Source of the DNA: Phycisphaeraceae bacterium
GTDB lineage: Bacteria; Planctomycetota; Phycisphaerae; Phycisphaerales; Phycisphaeraceae
Length of the DNA: 64,000 nucleotides
Direction of reading: 5' to 3'
NCBI GenBank assembly: GCA_029260595.1
Contig: JAJDCY010000023.1
Coordinates: 372,001-436,000 of the forward strand
Shown: piece by piece, positions 37,882 to 47,155 of the stretch
Position numbering within the stretch: position 1 is the first letter of the stretch
Layout: each line of letters opens with the position of its first letter
Made by a program: the position numbers and the translations under genes
The notes under the pieces: generated by a model
Databases searched by the model: none
Told to the model about the DNA's origin: nothing
What the model saw: only the letters and a program-made list of their open reading frames with translations

Positions 37882-40665
37882 TCAATCCCCCAGAGTTCGC
37901 GCGGTCGTGATGACGTTGTAACAACTGATCTTGTCGCCCGGCTTGACGTCGTCAAAGCCCGTAAGCCTGATCCCGCACTCGGTCCCGGCACGCACCTCGC
38001 GGACGTCTTCCTTGACCCGGCGCAGGCTCTCGATCGGGCGGTGATCGGTCACCACCACCTCGTCGCGGCTGACGCGCATCATCCCGCCGCGCTGGATCGA
38101 TCCCTCGGTCACGAGGCAGCCGGCGACCAAGCCGAGTTTGGAAATCTTGAACACCTGACGCACCTCGGCGATGCCGAGTTCTTCTTCCTTGGTCTCGGGA
38201 TCGAGCATCCCCTCGAGCGCCTTCTTGATGTTGTCGATCACGTCGTAGATCACGCGGTACAGGCGGATGTCCACCCCGCGCTGCTCGGCCAGGTCGCGCA
38301 CGTGCGACGACACGGTGACGTGAAACCCGACGATGACCGCATCCGACGCATCGGCCAACAGAACATCACCCTCGTTGACCCCGCCGACGGCTGCGTGCAA
38401 CACCTTGACCGCGACCTCGTCCGTACCGATCTCGCTCAGGCTCTTGCGAAGCACGTCGATCGAACCCTGCACGTCGGCCTTGAGCACGACGCGGAGTTCC
38501 TTCACGCCGCCGGCTGCGAGCGTGTCGGCGAAGTTATCGAGCGTGACCTTGGTCTTGCTAGCGAGTTGCTGGTTGCGTTCGGTCTCGCGGACGTGCTTGG
38601 CGACGTCCTCGGCCTTCTGCAGCGTTGTCGTCACGTAGAACTTATCACCGGCATCCGGGATCACGTCGATGCCTGAAAGCTCCAACGGCGTCGCCGGGCC
38701 GGCTTTAGTCACCGACCGCCCGTGCTCGTCGGTCATGTCGCGCACACGCCCGAACGCTCTGCCGATCACGATAAAGTCGCCGACCTTTAGATCGCCTTCC
38801 TGCACCAACACCCGCGCGACCGGGCCGCGTCCGGGCTGCATCTCAGATTCGATCACCGTCCCGCGTGACGCCCCGCCGAAGTCGGCTTTGAGTTCGAGCA
38901 ACTCGGCCTGGTAGTCCAGGATGTCGAGTAACTCGGTGACGCCCGTCCCCTCGATCGCACTGACTTTGACGACCTCGGTCGTCCCACCCCACTCGACCGG
39001 GTTGAGCCCGTGCTCGGCGAGTTGCCCGTAGATCTTGCGGATGTTCGCCTCGGTCGCTTCGGCTTTGTCGATCTTGTTCAGCGCGACGATCATCGGGACG
39101 CCCGCGGCCTTGGTGTGGTTGATCGACTCGATCGTCTGGGGCATCACCCCGTCATCAGCCGCGACGACCAGCACGACAAGATCCGTGATGCTCGCACCGC
39201 GCGACCTCATGCTGGTAAACGCCTCGTGGCCGGGCGTGTCCAGGAACACAACCGTCTTTTCTTTGCCTTCCGAACCCGTCACCGTGACGCGGTGCGCACC
39301 GACGTGCTGGGTGATCCCCCCGGCTTCCTGGCTGACCACGTTCGCGCTGCGGATGCGGTCCAGCAAGCTCGTCTTGCCATGATCCACGTGGCCGAGCACG
39401 GTCACCACCGGCGGGCGCGGCCGCACATCGACCTGCTCGCGCTGCTCGAACTCGCCAACAACGATCTGCTCGGCTGTCTGCTGCTCTTTGACCTCCAACT
39501 CGATGTCGTATTCGAGTGCGATCTCCATCGCGGCTTCGGTATCGATCGCCGAGTTGATCGTCGCCATGATGCCCTTGTTAAACAAGTACTTCAGGACTTC
39601 GACGCTTTTAATACCGGTCGCGGCCGAGAGCGCCTTGATCGTGATCGGCTCACTGATCTCAACCTTGCCGCCGGTCGCAACCGCAGGGCTGGCCGCAGAA
39701 CCGCCGGGTGACTTCTTAAGGTTGCGACGCCGTTGCTTGAGGAACCCGGTCGCGCGGTTCAGCCGTGCGTCAAGCTCGATCAGGTCCTGCTCGCTGAACT
39801 TGCTCGGCCCCAGTGGCAACGCATCAGCGCTGCGACCACGGCGGGTGCTCTGCGAACGGCGCTTCGCTGGCGCGCGACCGGGTGCGGCCGCACCACCAGG
39901 TCCACCGGGTGCACCCGCCCCACGACCGCCTCGGACCGGCCCGCGCATCCGATCGTCCGTCGGCTCGCCGCCGCGCGGCCCACCCGGACCACCGCCTGCG
40001 GGCGATCGCGACGGTGGCTTGCGGATCACGTCCGGCTGCTCGATCCGCACAACTTTCGGGCCCTTGAGCACCGCTTCTTGGGGTCGGTTAAGTGTCTGAC
40101 CGGCCGGCGAGACAACCATCGGTCGGTCGGGGACGTTCGGCTTGCCGACGGGCCCCGCCGGCTTTGCGGGTTCGACGGGCGCGGCCGGCTCAGCCGGTGG
40201 TGGTGCCGCGGCAGCCGTGGGTTCCACTTCAACGGCGGGGCTTTTAGCGGCGGGCTCGGTCTCCACTGCCACGGGCGCTGCGACCACTTCGTTCTCGGAG
40301 CCCGATGCATCCGCCGCAACCGGTTTCTTAGCGGTCTTGGCCTTGGCTTTCGTTTCCGGCTCGGCCTCATCCTGGGCCTTGACTGGTGTGCGGCGGCGGC
40401 GTGCGCGGCGCGCCTTGGTCAGGTCGACCTTCTCAGCCGTCTCGACCGCGGTGTGCGTGACAACACTGCCGGACTCTTCGGCTTCGCCCTCGCTGAACCA
40501 CTCTCGAATGGTCTGCTCCAGGCCGATCTTGACGGTCGACATGTGGTTCGTGATGCCCGGCACACCCTCGGCGTTGCACTTGGCGACAACCACCTTGCTC
40601 GCCACGCCGAGTTCCTTGGCGATCTCGAATACACGCTTGGCTTTTGCCAACGTCGTCTCCTTCAT
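37882..40665 (-). CDS. infB: Translation initiation factor IF-2
   Basis: 927 residues. The N-terminus has an IF2_N domain ([20 protein letters not shown]), then a long Ala/Pro/Gly/Arg-rich linker (about 60-300), then a second IF2_N-like domain ([20 protein letters not shown]). The GTPase core follows: [28 protein letters not shown] and NKID. C-terminal domains including [20 protein letters not shown] and the fMet-tRNA-binding end complete it. IF-2 brings initiator tRNA to the small subunit and promotes subunit joining. The start ATG overlaps no neighbour and lies 52 bases after nusA. The linker length puts it among long IF-2 forms. Confidence 0.97.
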   Translation of the reverse strand: MKETTLAKAKRVFEIAKELGVASKVVVAKCNAEGVPGITNHMSTVKIGLEQTIREWFSEGEAEESGSVVTHTAVETAEKVDLTKARRARRRRTPVKAQDEAEPETKAKAKTAKKPVAADASGSENEVVAAPVAVETEPAAKSPAVEVEPTAAAAPPPAEPAAPVEPAKPAGPVGKPNVPDRPMVVSPAGQTLNRPQEAVLKGPKVVRIEQPDVIRKPPSRSPAGGGPGGPRGGEPTDDRMRGPVRGGRGAGAPGGPGGAAAPGRAPAKRRSQSTRRGRSADALPLGPSKFSEQDLIELDARLNRATGFLKQRRRNLKKSPGGSAASPAVATGGKVEISEPITIKALSAATGIKSVEVLKYLFNKGIMATINSAIDTEAAMEIALEYDIELEVKEQQTAEQIVVGEFEQREQVDVRPRPPVVTVLGHVDHGKTSLLDRIRSANVVSQEAGGITQHVGAHRVTVTGSEGKEKTVVFLDTPGHEAFTSMRSRGASITDLVVLVVAADDGVMPQTIESINHTKAAGVPMIVALNKIDKAEATEANIRKIYGQLAEHGLNPVEWGGTTEVVKVSAIEGTGVTELLDILDYQAELLELKADFGGASRGTVIESEMQPGRGPVARVLVQEGDLKVGDFIVIGRAFGRVRDMTDEHGRSVTKAGPATPLELSGIDVIPDAGDKFYVTTTLQKAEDVAKHVRETERNQQLASKTKVTLDNFADTLAAGGVKELRVVLKADVQGSIDVLRKSLSEIGTDEVAVKVLHAAVGGVNEGDVLLADASDAVIVGFHVTVSSHVRDLAEQRGVDIRLYRVIYDVIDNIKKALEGMLDPETKEEELGIAEVRQVFKISKLGLVAGCLVTEGSIQRGGMMRVSRDEVVVTDHRPIESLRRVKEDVREVRAGTECGIRLTGFDDVKPGDKISCYNVITTARTLGD

Positions 40666-40717
40666 TCAGCGACGGTCAACCAATCCATGTCCAACGCTAC
40701 CAATCCCGGCCATCAAT

Positions 40718-42319
40718 CTATGCCTTGTCCTGCTGCGTGTGCGCCGGCTCGCCCCCGTCACCGTCCGCCGGTGAGGGTGGCTGTTCCGCGGTGATGACCG
40801 GCTGCGGGTCATCCGCTTCCGACTCCGGCGCGGCTTCGTCTTCGGCCGCTTCGCCATCCGCGGCCTCGGCCGATTCGCCAGACGCCTCGGCAGGTGTTTC
40901 GTCTTCGCTCTGCTCAATTGCAGGCGCATCGGTATGGCGATTCTCGAGCATGTCGACAATGCTCTGATCACCGCTGTCGGCCGCGACCGGCTCTTCAGCC
41001 GCCGGCGCTTCCTCGGACGATGCCTCTTCGTCCGCACCGCCGTCGCCGCCATCACCCAAGACATCCAGAACAGCGGCAGCCTGGGCTTCGCCCGGCATGG
41101 CTTCGATCGCGGCCTGCTCCTGCTTCTTACGCTGCTCGGCTTCGGCTTTCTCTTTGGCTTGTTCCTCGGCGACAACCTTGGCACGCTCAGAAACGAAGGC
41201 CATCGCCTGCTCGGCCTGCTCCTCGGTGCATTCGAGCGACTGAATAAGGAACGGCGCACCGACCTCCTCGATGTCGAAGACGCTGATGATCCCCAGCGCC
41301 GCCAACCGGTCGATCTTCTCTTCCGAGATCCCCTCGACCTGCTTGAGGGTCTCCTCCATCGTGTCCAAACCCTTGGTGAACTCGGCCGGCGTGAGAATGT
41401 CGACATCCCAGTTGGTCAGCCGTGCCGCCAGGCGGACGTTCTGCCCGCGCTTGCCGATCGCCAGCGACAGTTGATCCTCATTGACGACAACCGTCGCGCG
41501 CCCCAGCTCGAAGCACAGGCTGATCTCGACAACCTCAGCAGGCTTGAGCGCATTCTGGATCAACACCTGGCTGGATTCATTCCACCGCACGATGTCGATC
41601 TTCTCGCCACCGAGCTCATCAACAATGTTCTTGATACGGCTGCCGCGCACACCGACGCACGCCCCGACCGCGTCGACCTTCGAGTCGATCGAGCTGACCG
41701 CGATCTTCGTCCGGTGGCCGGGCTCGCGGGCCATCGCTTTCACTTCGATGATGCGCTCGGCCACTTCGGGCACCTCGACCTCAAACAGCCGGCGGATCAG
41801 GTCGGGGTTGCCACGGCTTAGCACGATCTTGACTTGGTTACCCGTGTCGCGGACGTCCAGGATGATGCACCGGACGCGCTCGCCGGGCTGGTGCTGCTCG
41901 CCGGGGATCTGCTCGCTGCGGGGCATGAACCCCTCGGCCCGCCCGATCGAGATCACCAACGCCCCGCCCTCGTACCGCTGTGCCATCCCGCTGACCAACT
42001 CGCCGACACGGTCGATGAACTCGTTGTAGATGCTCGACCGCTCATCCTCGCGGAACCGCTGGATCATCACCTGCTTGGCGGTCTGCGCCGGGATACGGCC
42101 GAGCGTTTCGAGCTCGATCTCCTCCTCGCCGCGCCAGACCTGGATCTTGCCCGAGACCCGGTCGATCTGCGAGGTGAACTCCTCCGTATCGACCGCGTTA
42201 AAGTGCTTGCGCGCGGCTGACACCATCGCCTGCTCAAGGTCGGTTAGCAGCGCTTCTTTGTCGACGTTGCGATCTCGCGAGATCGAGTCGATCAGTCTTA
42301 ACATTTCCTGAGGGTTCAT
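40718..42319 (-). CDS. nusA: Transcription termination/antitermination protein NusA
   Basis: 533 residues. The N-terminal RNA-polymerase-binding domain begins MNPQEMLRLIDSISRDRNVD. It is followed by an S1 domain (about 130-200), two KH domains (ISIGRAEGFMPRSEQI, IKNIVDELGGEKIDIVRWNE and LAIGKRGQNVRLAARLTNWD) and a helix-hairpin-helix-like repeat (LKQVEGISEEKIDRLAALGI). The last 120 residues are very acidic, Glu/Ala-rich, like the tails seen in alpha-proteobacterial NusA but less defined. NusA steers pausing, termination and antitermination. The usual partner rimP is absent upstream; instead there is a long leader. Confidence 0.96.
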   Translation of the reverse strand: MNPQEMLRLIDSISRDRNVDKEALLTDLEQAMVSAARKHFNAVDTEEFTSQIDRVSGKIQVWRGEEEIELETLGRIPAQTAKQVMIQRFREDERSSIYNEFIDRVGELVSGMAQRYEGGALVISIGRAEGFMPRSEQIPGEQHQPGERVRCIILDVRDTGNQVKIVLSRGNPDLIRRLFEVEVPEVAERIIEVKAMAREPGHRTKIAVSSIDSKVDAVGACVGVRGSRIKNIVDELGGEKIDIVRWNESSQVLIQNALKPAEVVEISLCFELGRATVVVNEDQLSLAIGKRGQNVRLAARLTNWDVDILTPAEFTKGLDTMEETLKQVEGISEEKIDRLAALGIISVFDIEEVGAPFLIQSLECTEEQAEQAMAFVSERAKVVAEEQAKEKAEAEQRKKQEQAAIEAMPGEAQAAAVLDVLGDGGDGGADEEASSEEAPAAEEPVAADSGDQSIVDMLENRHTDAPAIEQSEDETPAEASGESAEAADGEAAEDEAAPESEADDPQPVITAEQPPSPADGDGGEPAHTQQDKA

Positions 42320-42866
42320 GCCCTGGGTCCTTCTCGTACGTTGCTATTTGGATGTCGAGCGGGCCCGGGTCGTCGCCGCGCCCCCGCTTACCTCACCGCC
42401 ACTCCCCCCTGACCAGCCCCCGGAACACCCGGAAAACACAAGACCACGAATCGCTGTAACAAAGCGCTCGTGGCCTGGGCCGGCGGCTCGGTTTCCGGCT
42501 GGCGGACCCATTTCGAGGTTCCGCTAGCTGGGTCCGACCAAATGGCCGGATCCGAACCGATCAGGATGCACGGCTCGTGCGTTAGCCCATCTTCTCTGCC
42601 TCCTGAGCCCGGTTCAGTGCTGCTGCGAGCAGCGCGATCACACCGAAACGGGCGACAAACCGGGTGCTGGGCGGCGTAACGCCCCTCACTTGCCCGACAC
42701 CCCTGAGCCAATCTGAATACCCATCGTGTGCGTCCTGTCTAAGCCAACCCAAACCCGATCCGCCGCCAAGCCAAACGCCGCCACAGAGGCTCCTAGGGCC
42801 GCCGTGAGGCGATGCGATACCTCTCTACCCCGACACCCGCCGGGGCCTTAACGCCAAACGTCAAGG
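42320..42866 (-). ncRNA. Long structured leader of the nusA-infB transcript (candidate regulatory RNA)
   Basis: About 550 bases lie between the candidate promoter start and the nusA ATG with no convincing gene. Several hairpins can be read on the minus strand: CGGACCCA with TGGGTCCG (42529-42536 and 42503-42510), GCTGCT-CGC-AGCAGC, GCACG-AGC-CGTGC and GGCG-TTA-CGCC. A short frame ends with VIALLAAALNRAQEAEKMG and a stop, but has no site or start. It does not match tmRNA, RNase P RNA, 6S RNA or SRP RNA core sequences that I know. Regulation of nusA-infB by its own leader is known in other bacteria, but this exact element is unidentified. Confidence 0.4.
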
Positions 42867-42872
42867 CTAAAC

Positions 42873-42900
42873 AGTGTAAATAACCCCGCCACAATGTCAA
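42873..42900 (-). promoter_or_regulatory. Promoter of the nusA-infB unit
   Basis: On the minus strand a perfect TTGACA is followed after 16 bases by TACACT. It lies in a locally AT-rich segment between nusA and the divergently placed upstream gene's 3' end. It is the best promoter match in the window. Confidence 0.6.
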
Positions 42901-42958
42901 GCGACGCGGATTTAGCGCGTAAATGATTGATTAGACTGGCTTAACAACCGATTTTACC

Positions 42959-44356
42959 TCAATCGACCGGTTCCGCGTCGCCCTTATCGCCCTGCCCGAG
43001 CCGATCGACGATCACCGCGATCGCGGGGGGCTCATCGCCGATCCCCTCGATCATCCGGCGAATCATGGTCAGGTGGTTGCCCGAGACCGTTACATGGTCT
43101 GCCACTCCGGGTAGCCGGGTGGATTCGAGCGAGACGACTCCGTCACCCACGCCCTCGACCAGCCCGCTGAGCGCCGACGCGACCTGATCGGCCGTGTCGT
43201 GGTTCTCTGCCGCCAGGTGCTCGTGCAGCAGCCCGCGCAGCCCGTCGATCTTGTCCTGATTCACCGGGCTGGCGATCCCGGCGATGATCGTGATCGGCAA
43301 GCCGTCGGGCAGTGCGGTCACGTTGAGGTCGGTTAGGAAGTCGCTGTCGGGCAGCAGGTCGAGTTTGGCTTCGCCCGCACCGTCGAAGATCGACCCAAAC
43401 AGGACGCTGTCGCCGCTGAGTGTGCGCACAACCTGGTCGCGTACCTCGCTGGCCAAGCGGAAGCGGGCCATTTGCGACCCGTGGTTCGGCGGGCCGACCA
43501 GTATCAGACGATCAATAGCGGGCAAGCCGTCGTTGCCCTTGGCGAGGCCTGCGTAGTGATCCGGATCGGCCAGGACCGCCCGGCCGACCAACCCTCCCAT
43601 CGAATGAGCGACGATCGTGACTCGCCGGACACCACGGGTGTGCATTTCGGCCAGGTGCTTGGCGAACAGGTCGGCCGACTCGCTGATCGGCTGATCGTTG
43701 GGGTACTCGAACCGCGCGACTGCGTGGCCGTGATCGCTGAGCACGGGGACCAGCGACGACCAGATGCGTCCCGGCTCATCCAGCCCGTGGATCAGAACTA
43801 CCCAGTCTTCCTGCAACGGTTGGCCGTTCGGACGTTCCCAACGGTCTGGTTCGGTGTTCAGCCAGACCCCGTACCGCGCACCAGCCGCGTCGGCGAGATC
43901 GGGGAACCACTGTGTCACGACGGCGCGGAAGCGTGTACGGAGTGCTTTTTCCTGGCGGCGAAGCTCGATACGGTCGAGCGTGACGACCAAACGGTCGGGC
44001 TCGACGGCGAACGCGATGATGCCGCCGGATGCGGCCTCGAGGACCTGAAGCTTCGCCGCGCCCAACGCCCCCTGGGCATCGACCGAGAGCGTCACCTGCT
44101 CGCGAACCGATTGCCCGTCGAGGCCGACCTGTTCGAGCAATCCGCCGAGCAACAACCCCAGGTGCAGCCGCCCACCGTCGAGCGGTACTTCAAACGAGTG
44201 CGTCAGAAAAGATCGGTCGCCCGGCGGCGACGGGTCGGCGCAAACGGCGCCCACAAACACGACGCCCGCGAGCGCAACTATCAGCGCACAAACCCCGAGA
44301 GCCCGAACCCACAACGATATCACAGTGCGTGGGGCGATCGGCACGTTTGATTGCAT
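42959..44356 (-). CDS. Secreted or membrane-anchored alpha/beta hydrolase (lipase/PGAP1-like)
   Basis: 465 residues. An N-terminal signal or anchor helix (VRALGVCALIVALAGVVFVG) precedes a beta-rich segment of about 130 residues (LHLGLLLGGLLEQ, VTLSVDAQGALGAAKLQVLE) that I cannot assign. The hydrolase begins at WVVLIHGLDEPGRIWSSLVP. The nucleophile elbow is VAHSMGGLVGRAV, with Asp in GVVSLESTRLPG and His in GNHLTMIRRM as likely remaining triad members. The layout fits lipases and esterases of the triacylglycerol lipase/PGAP1 group, probably acting in the periplasm. The substrate is unknown. It is transcribed toward nusA and divergent from recA. Confidence 0.8.
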   Translation of the reverse strand: MQSNVPIAPRTVISLWVRALGVCALIVALAGVVFVGAVCADPSPPGDRSFLTHSFEVPLDGGRLHLGLLLGGLLEQVGLDGQSVREQVTLSVDAQGALGAAKLQVLEAASGGIIAFAVEPDRLVVTLDRIELRRQEKALRTRFRAVVTQWFPDLADAAGARYGVWLNTEPDRWERPNGQPLQEDWVVLIHGLDEPGRIWSSLVPVLSDHGHAVARFEYPNDQPISESADLFAKHLAEMHTRGVRRVTIVAHSMGGLVGRAVLADPDHYAGLAKGNDGLPAIDRLILVGPPNHGSQMARFRLASEVRDQVVRTLSGDSVLFGSIFDGAGEAKLDLLPDSDFLTDLNVTALPDGLPITIIAGIASPVNQDKIDGLRGLLHEHLAAENHDTADQVASALSGLVEGVGDGVVSLESTRLPGVADHVTVSGNHLTMIRRMIEGIGDEPPAIAVIVDRLGQGDKGDAEPVD

Positions 44357-44450
44357 CGCGTTGATGATCGGTCTCCTGTGGGATGGCCAAATATCCTAGC
44401 CGGGGTAACCGCGGTCGGCGCTACGCAAACATCCTATCACAACCCGAACA

Positions 44451-44479
44451 TTGACGCGGAGCGGCCGGGTCACTACAAC
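44451..44479 (+). promoter_or_regulatory. Candidate promoter of recA
   Basis: TTGACG and TACAAC spaced by exactly 17 bases, each one or two changes from consensus. It lies about 85 bases before the recA start. I looked for LexA boxes of the CTGT-N8-ACAG and GAAC-N4-GTTC types near it and saw none. Confidence 0.55.
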
Positions 44480-44565
44480 TGACTTCATTAAGCAGTGTCG
44501 CAGCGCCCTCGCGCTAAACCGGCAGATTTATCGCAGACACCCTTCACCGCGGAGGACCGGACCCG

Positions 44566-45693
44566 ATGGCTAAGAAATCCCCCAACGTTGTGATCAAAGC
44601 AGCCGCGAACGCGCTTGACCGTCGATCGGCCGGTGCCGGCGAGCAAGACCCCAAGAAGCAACAGGACCTCGACCAGACGCTCAAGCAGATCGAGCGATCG
44701 TTCGGGCAAGGCGCGATCATGCGGCTGGATGATGATCCGTCGCTGATCGCACCGGGCATCCCGACCGGGTCGATCAGCTTGGACCTGGCGCTCGGTGGAC
44801 GAGGCATCCCGCGCGGGCGGGTGGTGGAGATGTTCGGTCCCGAGTCATCGGGTAAGACGACCCTCGCGCTGCACGTGATCGCCAGCACGCAAAAGCTAGG
44901 CGGCACGGCTGCGTTCATCGACGCCGAGCACGCGCTGGACCCGACCTGGGCCCGGCGGCTGGGCGTGAACCTCGAAGAGTTGCTGGTCAGCCAACCCGAT
45001 ACCGGCGAACAGGCGCTCGAGATCTGCGAGATGCTCGTGCGGTCCAACGCGGTCGAGGTGATCGTGATCGACTCGGTGGCCGCGCTGATCCCGCGTGCGG
45101 AGATCGAGGGCGAGATGGGCGACACGCACGTCGGCTTGCAGGCACGGCTGATGAGCCAGGCGCTTCGTAAGCTCACTGGCGCGATCAACCGCAGCAAGTG
45201 CACCGTGATCTTTATCAACCAGATCCGCGAGAAGATCGGCGTGATGTTCGGCAGCCCGGAGACGACCCCCGGTGGGCGGGCGCTGAAGTTCTATTCGTCC
45301 GTTCGCCTGGACATCCGCCGGACCAGCACCATCAAGGAAGGCGACCAGGCCGTGGGTAACCGCGTCCGCGCCCGCGTGGTCAAGAACAAAATCGCCCCGC
45401 CGTTCCGCGACGCCGAGTTCGACATCATGTTTAACGAGGGCATCAGTGCGACCGGCGACCTGCTGGACCTGGCGGTCGGCGCCGATGTCGTCGCCAAGTC
45501 GGGCGCGTGGTTCAACTACGGCGAGGTTCGGTTGGGGCAAGGGCGCGAGAACGTCAAGCGATTCCTCAAGGAAAACCCCGACCTGTTCGAGGAGATCAAG
45601 ATCAAGCTCCTCCAGGCCAAGGGCGTGCTCCCGGCTGAGCCGACCACAGAAGACACGGCCGAGGCTACGGAGCCCGAAGCCGCCGCGGTCTAG
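44566..45693 (+). CDS. recA: Recombinase RecA
   Basis: 375 residues. Walker A is [11 protein letters not shown] (90-100), Walker [21 protein letters not shown], the DNA-binding loops follow ([40 protein letters not shown]), and the acidic C-terminal end is present. The protein starts with about 30 extra residues, [20 protein letters not shown] onward. This is common in planctomycetes and longer than in E. coli. RecA pairs homologous strands and triggers the SOS response. No intein. It stands between a promoter-bearing gap and a small zinc-ribbon gene on the same strand. Confidence 0.98.
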   Translation: MAKKSPNVVIKAAANALDRRSAGAGEQDPKKQQDLDQTLKQIERSFGQGAIMRLDDDPSLIAPGIPTGSISLDLALGGRGIPRGRVVEMFGPESSGKTTLALHVIASTQKLGGTAAFIDAEHALDPTWARRLGVNLEELLVSQPDTGEQALEICEMLVRSNAVEVIVIDSVAALIPRAEIEGEMGDTHVGLQARLMSQALRKLTGAINRSKCTVIFINQIREKIGVMFGSPETTPGGRALKFYSSVRLDIRRTSTIKEGDQAVGNRVRARVVKNKIAPPFRDAEFDIMFNEGISATGDLLDLAVGADVVAKSGAWFNYGEVRLGQGRENVKRFLKENPDLFEEIKIKLLQAKGVLPAEPTTEDTAEATEPEAAAV

Positions 45694-45788
45694 AGCAACC
45701 CGACCCGGCGTTCACTCCAATCCCGATTCAGTAACCGTCGCCGCGCGGTCGATGATGGTGTTGCTACCGCGCTGCAACGGACCCAGGT

Positions 45789-46043
45789 ATGGACAGCCCC
45801 GACTACATCGTCGAGATCGAAGGCGTCACCGCGACGGACCCGCGCGGTGCGAGCGCCCGCGCCGCCGGCTTCCGCGACCGACCCTGGCTGGCGATCCAGT
45901 GGCGCTGCTGCGGGGCGTACAGCCGCGTGTATCGCAACAGCAAATCGACCGCCTACGAGGGCCGCTGCCCCCGCTGCGCCCGGCCCGTCAACGTCCCGAT
46001 CGGCCCCGGCGGCACCAACAACCGCTTCTTCACGGCGGAGTAG
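45789..46043 (+). CDS. Small zinc-ribbon protein
   Basis: 84 residues with four cysteines placed like a zinc ribbon: WRCCGAYSRVY (C40, C41) and GRCPRCARPV (C60, C63). Aromatic and basic residues surround them (RPWLAIQWRCC). The ends are disordered and Gly/Asn-rich. Zinc ribbons of this size bind nucleic acid or protein; the target is unknown. The frame starts at an ATG 95 bases after recA on the same strand, with an AGG three bases before it. Codon use is normal for the region. Confidence 0.65.
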   Translation: MDSPDYIVEIEGVTATDPRGASARAAGFRDRPWLAIQWRCCGAYSRVYRNSKSTAYEGRCPRCARPVNVPIGPGGTNNRFFTAE

Positions 46044-46114
46044 GCGCGCCAAGAGCTGCGCTTCTGTGACGTGGCTTGGTGAGCGAGACTTGCGGGCGAA
46101 TCGGACAGCCGCAA

Positions 46115-46804
46115 CTAATTCAGATAGACGTGGTCGACAGGCTGTGAGGGGCGGAAGCGTTCGGCCAGCGCGAGTGTGCGGCGGGTGTTGCACAGGAGTT
46201 CTTCGAGGCGGGCGGCGCGGACGATGGCGTCGGGTTCGGCGAGCATCGCGTATCGCTGGTCGAGGTCGCAACAGACGGCCATCGCGGCGAGGTCGACCAA
46301 CGCGGCGGTGGGGATCTCGGCGTTGAGCCAGTTGTGGATGGCGCTGACCGAGGCGAGGCCCTTAAGCAGTGGGTCGCTGAGCAGGTTCTCGATCCGCCGG
46401 CGGCAATCGGTCAGATCGATCTCCAGCGGTGGACGGCCTTCGGTCGGCGCGAGCAGCGCCGAGCGGTAGGGCTTGCTGGGGACCTCAGCCTGGATCCGTG
46501 CGCGGCAAACACCCTGAAGCAACAGGTTGTATCGCCCGTCACGCAGCGCCTCGTGGCGGATCACATACCCGATGCACACGTGCTCGCGCACAGGCGGGCA
46601 GGGGTCGGGGACGCGATTGGACCCGTCACCGTCGAATAGCGCCATCGCGATCAGCCCGCGCGAGTTGAGCGCATCGTGGGCCATACGCCGGTAACGCGGT
46701 TCGAAAATGTGGATCGGGATCGTCGTGTGGGGAAGCAGCACACACCGCGGCAGCGGGAAGACAGGGATCGGCTTGCCGAAGTCAATCGTGTGCGTTTCGA
46801 GCAT
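46115..46804 (-). CDS. LON N-terminal-domain protein (stand-alone)
   Basis: 229 residues matching the LON substrate-binding (PUA-like) domain: IPVFPLPRCVLLPHTTIPIH at the start, then IFEPRYRRMAHDALNSRGLI, and IGYVIRHEALRDGRYNLLLQ. The rest is helical. It lacks the ATPase and protease of Lon, so it is the free-standing type, whose function in bacteria is unproven. The ATG at 46804 is used because homology begins soon after it; the frame runs further upstream but with no site. It is divergent from ilvB. Confidence 0.85.
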   Translation of the reverse strand: MLETHTIDFGKPIPVFPLPRCVLLPHTTIPIHIFEPRYRRMAHDALNSRGLIAMALFDGDGSNRVPDPCPPVREHVCIGYVIRHEALRDGRYNLLLQGVCRARIQAEVPSKPYRSALLAPTEGRPPLEIDLTDCRRRIENLLSDPLLKGLASVSAIHNWLNAEIPTAALVDLAAMAVCCDLDQRYAMLAEPDAIVRAARLEELLCNTRRTLALAERFRPSQPVDHVYLN

Positions 46805-46875
46805 GCCCAATAATAGGCACAGATCGTGGCGGGTTGTAGTGGCGAGGGTTTCTTCAAGAAGTGGCTGGAAAAAAA

Positions 46876-46905
46876 TTGATCTTGCCGGTACCCGGATCGT
46901 ATACT
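46876..46905 (+). promoter_or_regulatory. Promoter of ilvB leader
   Basis: TTGATC and TATACT spaced by 18 bases. The -10 matches five of six bases. The predicted start lies at about 46912, next to the leader-peptide ATG at 46914. Confidence 0.55.
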
Positions 46906-46913
46906 TGGTCGTG

Positions 46914-47030
46914 ATGACAATGGCCCCCCGCCAGATCGACGCCCCGGCCAATCCGTGCGCAAACGCGTGTCGGCACCCACTCCCATACCCGCCGCGGTGC
47001 CTCCCGGTGCTGGGCGTGGTCGTCGCCTGA
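46914..47030 (+). CDS. Putative ilvB leader (attenuator) peptide
   Basis: A 38-codon frame beginning MTMAPRQIDAPANPCANACR and ending CLPVLGVVVA before TGA. The final nine codons hold four valines and two leucines, three of the valines in a row, the products of the pathway that ilvB serves. It begins two bases or so after the predicted transcription start, so it may be translated without a leader. Right after the stop, hairpins follow. The pattern matches attenuator leader peptides of branched-chain amino-acid operons in enterobacteria and actinobacteria. Val/Leu codons are common in GC-rich DNA, so chance cannot be ruled out. Confidence 0.5.
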   Translation: MTMAPRQIDAPANPCANACRHPLPYPPRCLPVLGVVVA

Positions 47031-47079
47031 GCGGGGGACCCGCACCTTCGACGAGTCGCCGCCCGTTTCCCGGGGCGGC
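47031..47079 (+). promoter_or_regulatory. Hairpins of the putative ilvB attenuator
   Basis: GCGGG-GGA-CCCGC (47031-47043) starts right after the leader-peptide stop. A second stem, GCCGCCC with GGGCGGC (47058-47064, 47073-47079), is followed by TATAAA and not by a proper T-run. The second could act as a weak terminator or a ribosome-site control element. A third small hairpin, CCCC-TTCAC-GGGG, lies near 47115. Confidence 0.4.
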
Positions 47080-47155
47080 TATAAACCCAATATGATTCCG
47101 TGGGTATACCCCCTTCACGGGGAGAGCCGATTATTAATCGAGGGAGGCGTCAGCC

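Noticed and set aside
42548..42558. GGTTCGGATCC in the nusA leader, resembling a tRNA T-loop
   Set aside because: No acceptor stem, D arm or anticodon arm can be formed around it.
42388..42711. Minus-strand frame of 107 codons in the nusA leader
   Set aside because: No ribosome site, mixed composition, and hairpins run through it; I treat the stretch as untranslated leader.
44357..44565. Search for an SOS (LexA) box before recA
   Set aside because: Neither the CTGT-N8-ACAG nor the GAAC-N4-GTTC type is present, so SOS control cannot be claimed.
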